Source: an uncultured Dokdonia sp.
Lineage (GTDB): Bacteria > Bacteroidota > Bacteroidia > Flavobacteriales > Flavobacteriaceae
Length of the DNA: 64,000 nucleotides
Assembly: GCF_947492535.1 (NCBI RefSeq)
Contig: NZ_CANLNH010000005.1
Span: 274,009-338,008, forward strand
Reading direction: 5' to 3'
Shown piece after piece: positions 63,025-64,000 of the stretch. The notes under the pieces were generated by a model, which did no database searches, was not told where the DNA came from, and saw nothing but the letters and a program-made list of their open reading frames with translations. The translations under genes were made by a program, and so were the position numbers. Position 1 is the stretch's first letter. The number at the start of each line of letters is the position of its first letter.

Positions 63025-63072
63025 GCCTAACGGTTATTGTAAAATGCATTTTAATGCATTTTTACATTGTGT
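63025..63072 (-). repeat. Palindromic element B7b with GCCTAAC box (48 bp)
   Basis: Plus strand GCCTAACGG (63025-63033), then a hairpin TGTAAAATGCATT/AATGCATTTTTACA. The right end is ATTGTGTAAT. Shortest element of the array, between the conserved gene and the leucine-rich-repeat gene. Confidence 0.5.
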
Positions 63073-63082
63073 AATACACTTT

Positions 63083-63790
63083 TTAATCTTCATCTATTAT
63101 TCTCAGTTCTGGTAGAATCTTCTTTATCTTTTCCAAATTCTTAATTTCCTTTTCATCTATTAATAGATGAGTTAGTTTCTTAAGGTTTTCAATTTCTACA
63201 GGTATTAATTCAATTTGATTCTCGTGTAGCCATAAATTGTAAACGCTTTTCAGTTTTGTTAGCTCAAGAGAAAACTCTGTCAATTCATTTCTTGAGAGAT
63301 CACAAAAACCAACATTTTCTAGTTCCCCGAATCCTTCTGGAATAGTTTTGATTCTATTACCACCTAATGATAATCTTTCAAGGTTAATGCAATTAGATAT
63401 TGAATTTGGGATTATCTCAATTTGGTTATAACTAAAATTTAAGATTTTTAATTTATTTAAATCTCCTATTGAATTTGGGATAGACTTGAATTTTGAAGCA
63501 TTTGCTGTAATCTCTTCTAAATTCTTGCATTCTGATATTTCTTCAGGTAAATGTGATAAGTTAGTTCCTGAAACATCCAAAATTTTCAAGTTTTTTAATT
63601 GTCCGATTTCAGATGGAATTTCGGTTAACTTCTTATTGTTTCTCAATCTTAAAGTATGAACCTCCTCTTTATGCGAGAATGCATCTTCAAGGCTATAGCA
63701 AATGCCATAATCTTTTTGAGTCTGTGCGATCGATATCGTCCAGAAACAACACAGTGAAATTGATAGTACTATTTTATTTAATGTTCTCAT
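63083..63790 (-). CDS. Exported leucine-rich-repeat protein
   Basis: A 235-residue protein with signal peptide (residues 1-22, IAQT). About seven leucine-rich repeats of the bacterial type follow (LTEIPSEIGQLKNLKILDVS, LSHLPEEISECKNLEEI, IEIIPNSISNCINLERLSLG). LRR proteins bind other proteins; the partner is unknown. First gene on the minus strand after element B8. Confidence 0.85.
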   Translation of the reverse strand: MRTLNKIVLSISLCCFWTISIAQTQKDYGICYSLEDAFSHKEEVHTLRLRNNKKLTEIPSEIGQLKNLKILDVSGTNLSHLPEEISECKNLEEITANASKFKSIPNSIGDLNKLKILNFSYNQIEIIPNSISNCINLERLSLGGNRIKTIPEGFGELENVGFCDLSRNELTEFSLELTKLKSVYNLWLHENQIELIPVEIENLKKLTHLLIDEKEIKNLEKIKKILPELRIIDED

Positions 63791-63800
63791 TCTTATTGTG

Positions 63801-63933
63801 TATAACGGTCTAGTATAAGAATAGTTGCGGGTTTACGTGCGAGGAATTTCCGAAGGAAATTCAGACGTAGCAAACACGCAACGACCTTTGATTAAGCACT
63901 AAACCGCAATTGTTTTTATACATTGTGTCTGTT
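63801..63933 (-). repeat. attC-like palindromic element B8 (133 bp)
   Basis: Arms GTATAAGAATAGTTGCGGG and the complement of CCGCAATTGTTTTTATAC pair, with GTGC/GCAC and an inner GGAATTTCC/GGAAATTC. It starts TATAACGGTC, like B3, and ends GTCTGTTGC. The last bases of the window (63934-64000) show no gene. Confidence 0.55.
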
Positions 63934-64000
63934 GCACAAGTTTTGTTAAAAATACGTATAATTAGTAACTTGTTGTATGCAAGGCTTTAAGATTTATCAG

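Overview
The window is an AT-rich chromosomal segment from a marine-type member of the Flavobacteriaceae (Bacteroidota). The evidence is the type IX secretion gene porQ, a T9SS C-terminal sorting domain on a secreted protein, many lipoproteins, Bacteroidota -7 boxes (TAnnTTTG) and the absence of Shine-Dalgarno sites at most starts. The perfect palindrome CGCTTTCGCGAAAGCG occurs eight times between genes, which recalls Dokdonia/Krokinobacter; that genus assignment is inference.

Layout. 1-5.5 kb: end of an MFS permease, two tandem paralogous lipoproteins sharing promoter and N-terminal module, then a sigma factor/anti-sigma/adhesin-like operon. 5.9-10.3 kb: lon, porQ, cmk. 10.4-15.6 kb: a tetR-ABC-HlyD-TolC export operon whose ABC ATPase has lost its signature, Walker B and switch residues. 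15.7-22.6 kb: CutA-like protein, hydrolase, YebC, pterin dehydratase, a PLP enzyme, two small cysteine-rich peptides and two copies of a MITE-like element. 23-25 kb: a membrane protein gene broken by one in-frame stop. 25.4-29.5 kb: three minus-strand genes separated by palindromic CTACAAC/GTTGTAG elements. 30-34.6 kb: esterases, an epimerase-like protein and gcvT. 35.1-36 kb: a tRNA-Pro locus carrying two tandem 317-bp units, each with a GIY-YIG nuclease gene running into a tRNA 5' part. 36-41.5 kb: a LodB-like flavoprotein and a 1073-residue fusion of a catalase-like domain with a LodA-type cysteine tryptophylquinone oxidase. 41.7-54.3 kb: argS, a MarR/NTF2 pair with matching operators, a kelch-like T9SS cargo, an AraC-type regulator with two near-identical target promoters, an M14 deacylase-like protein and a SulP transporter flanked by inverted repeats. 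54.5-64 kb: a second minus-strand array of accessory genes separated by 50-200 bp imperfect palindromes.

The most unusual features are the two arrays of small co-oriented genes separated by attC-like palindromes. Two of the elements carry a canonical GCCTAAC core box, and one element family is shared by both arrays. They look like integron-style cassette clusters without an integrase in view, or an undescribed cassette-like system. Next in interest are the nuclease-carrying duplications in tRNA-Pro and the catalase/quinoprotein oxidase fusion. All functional calls rest on reading motifs and family resemblance; no database search was run.
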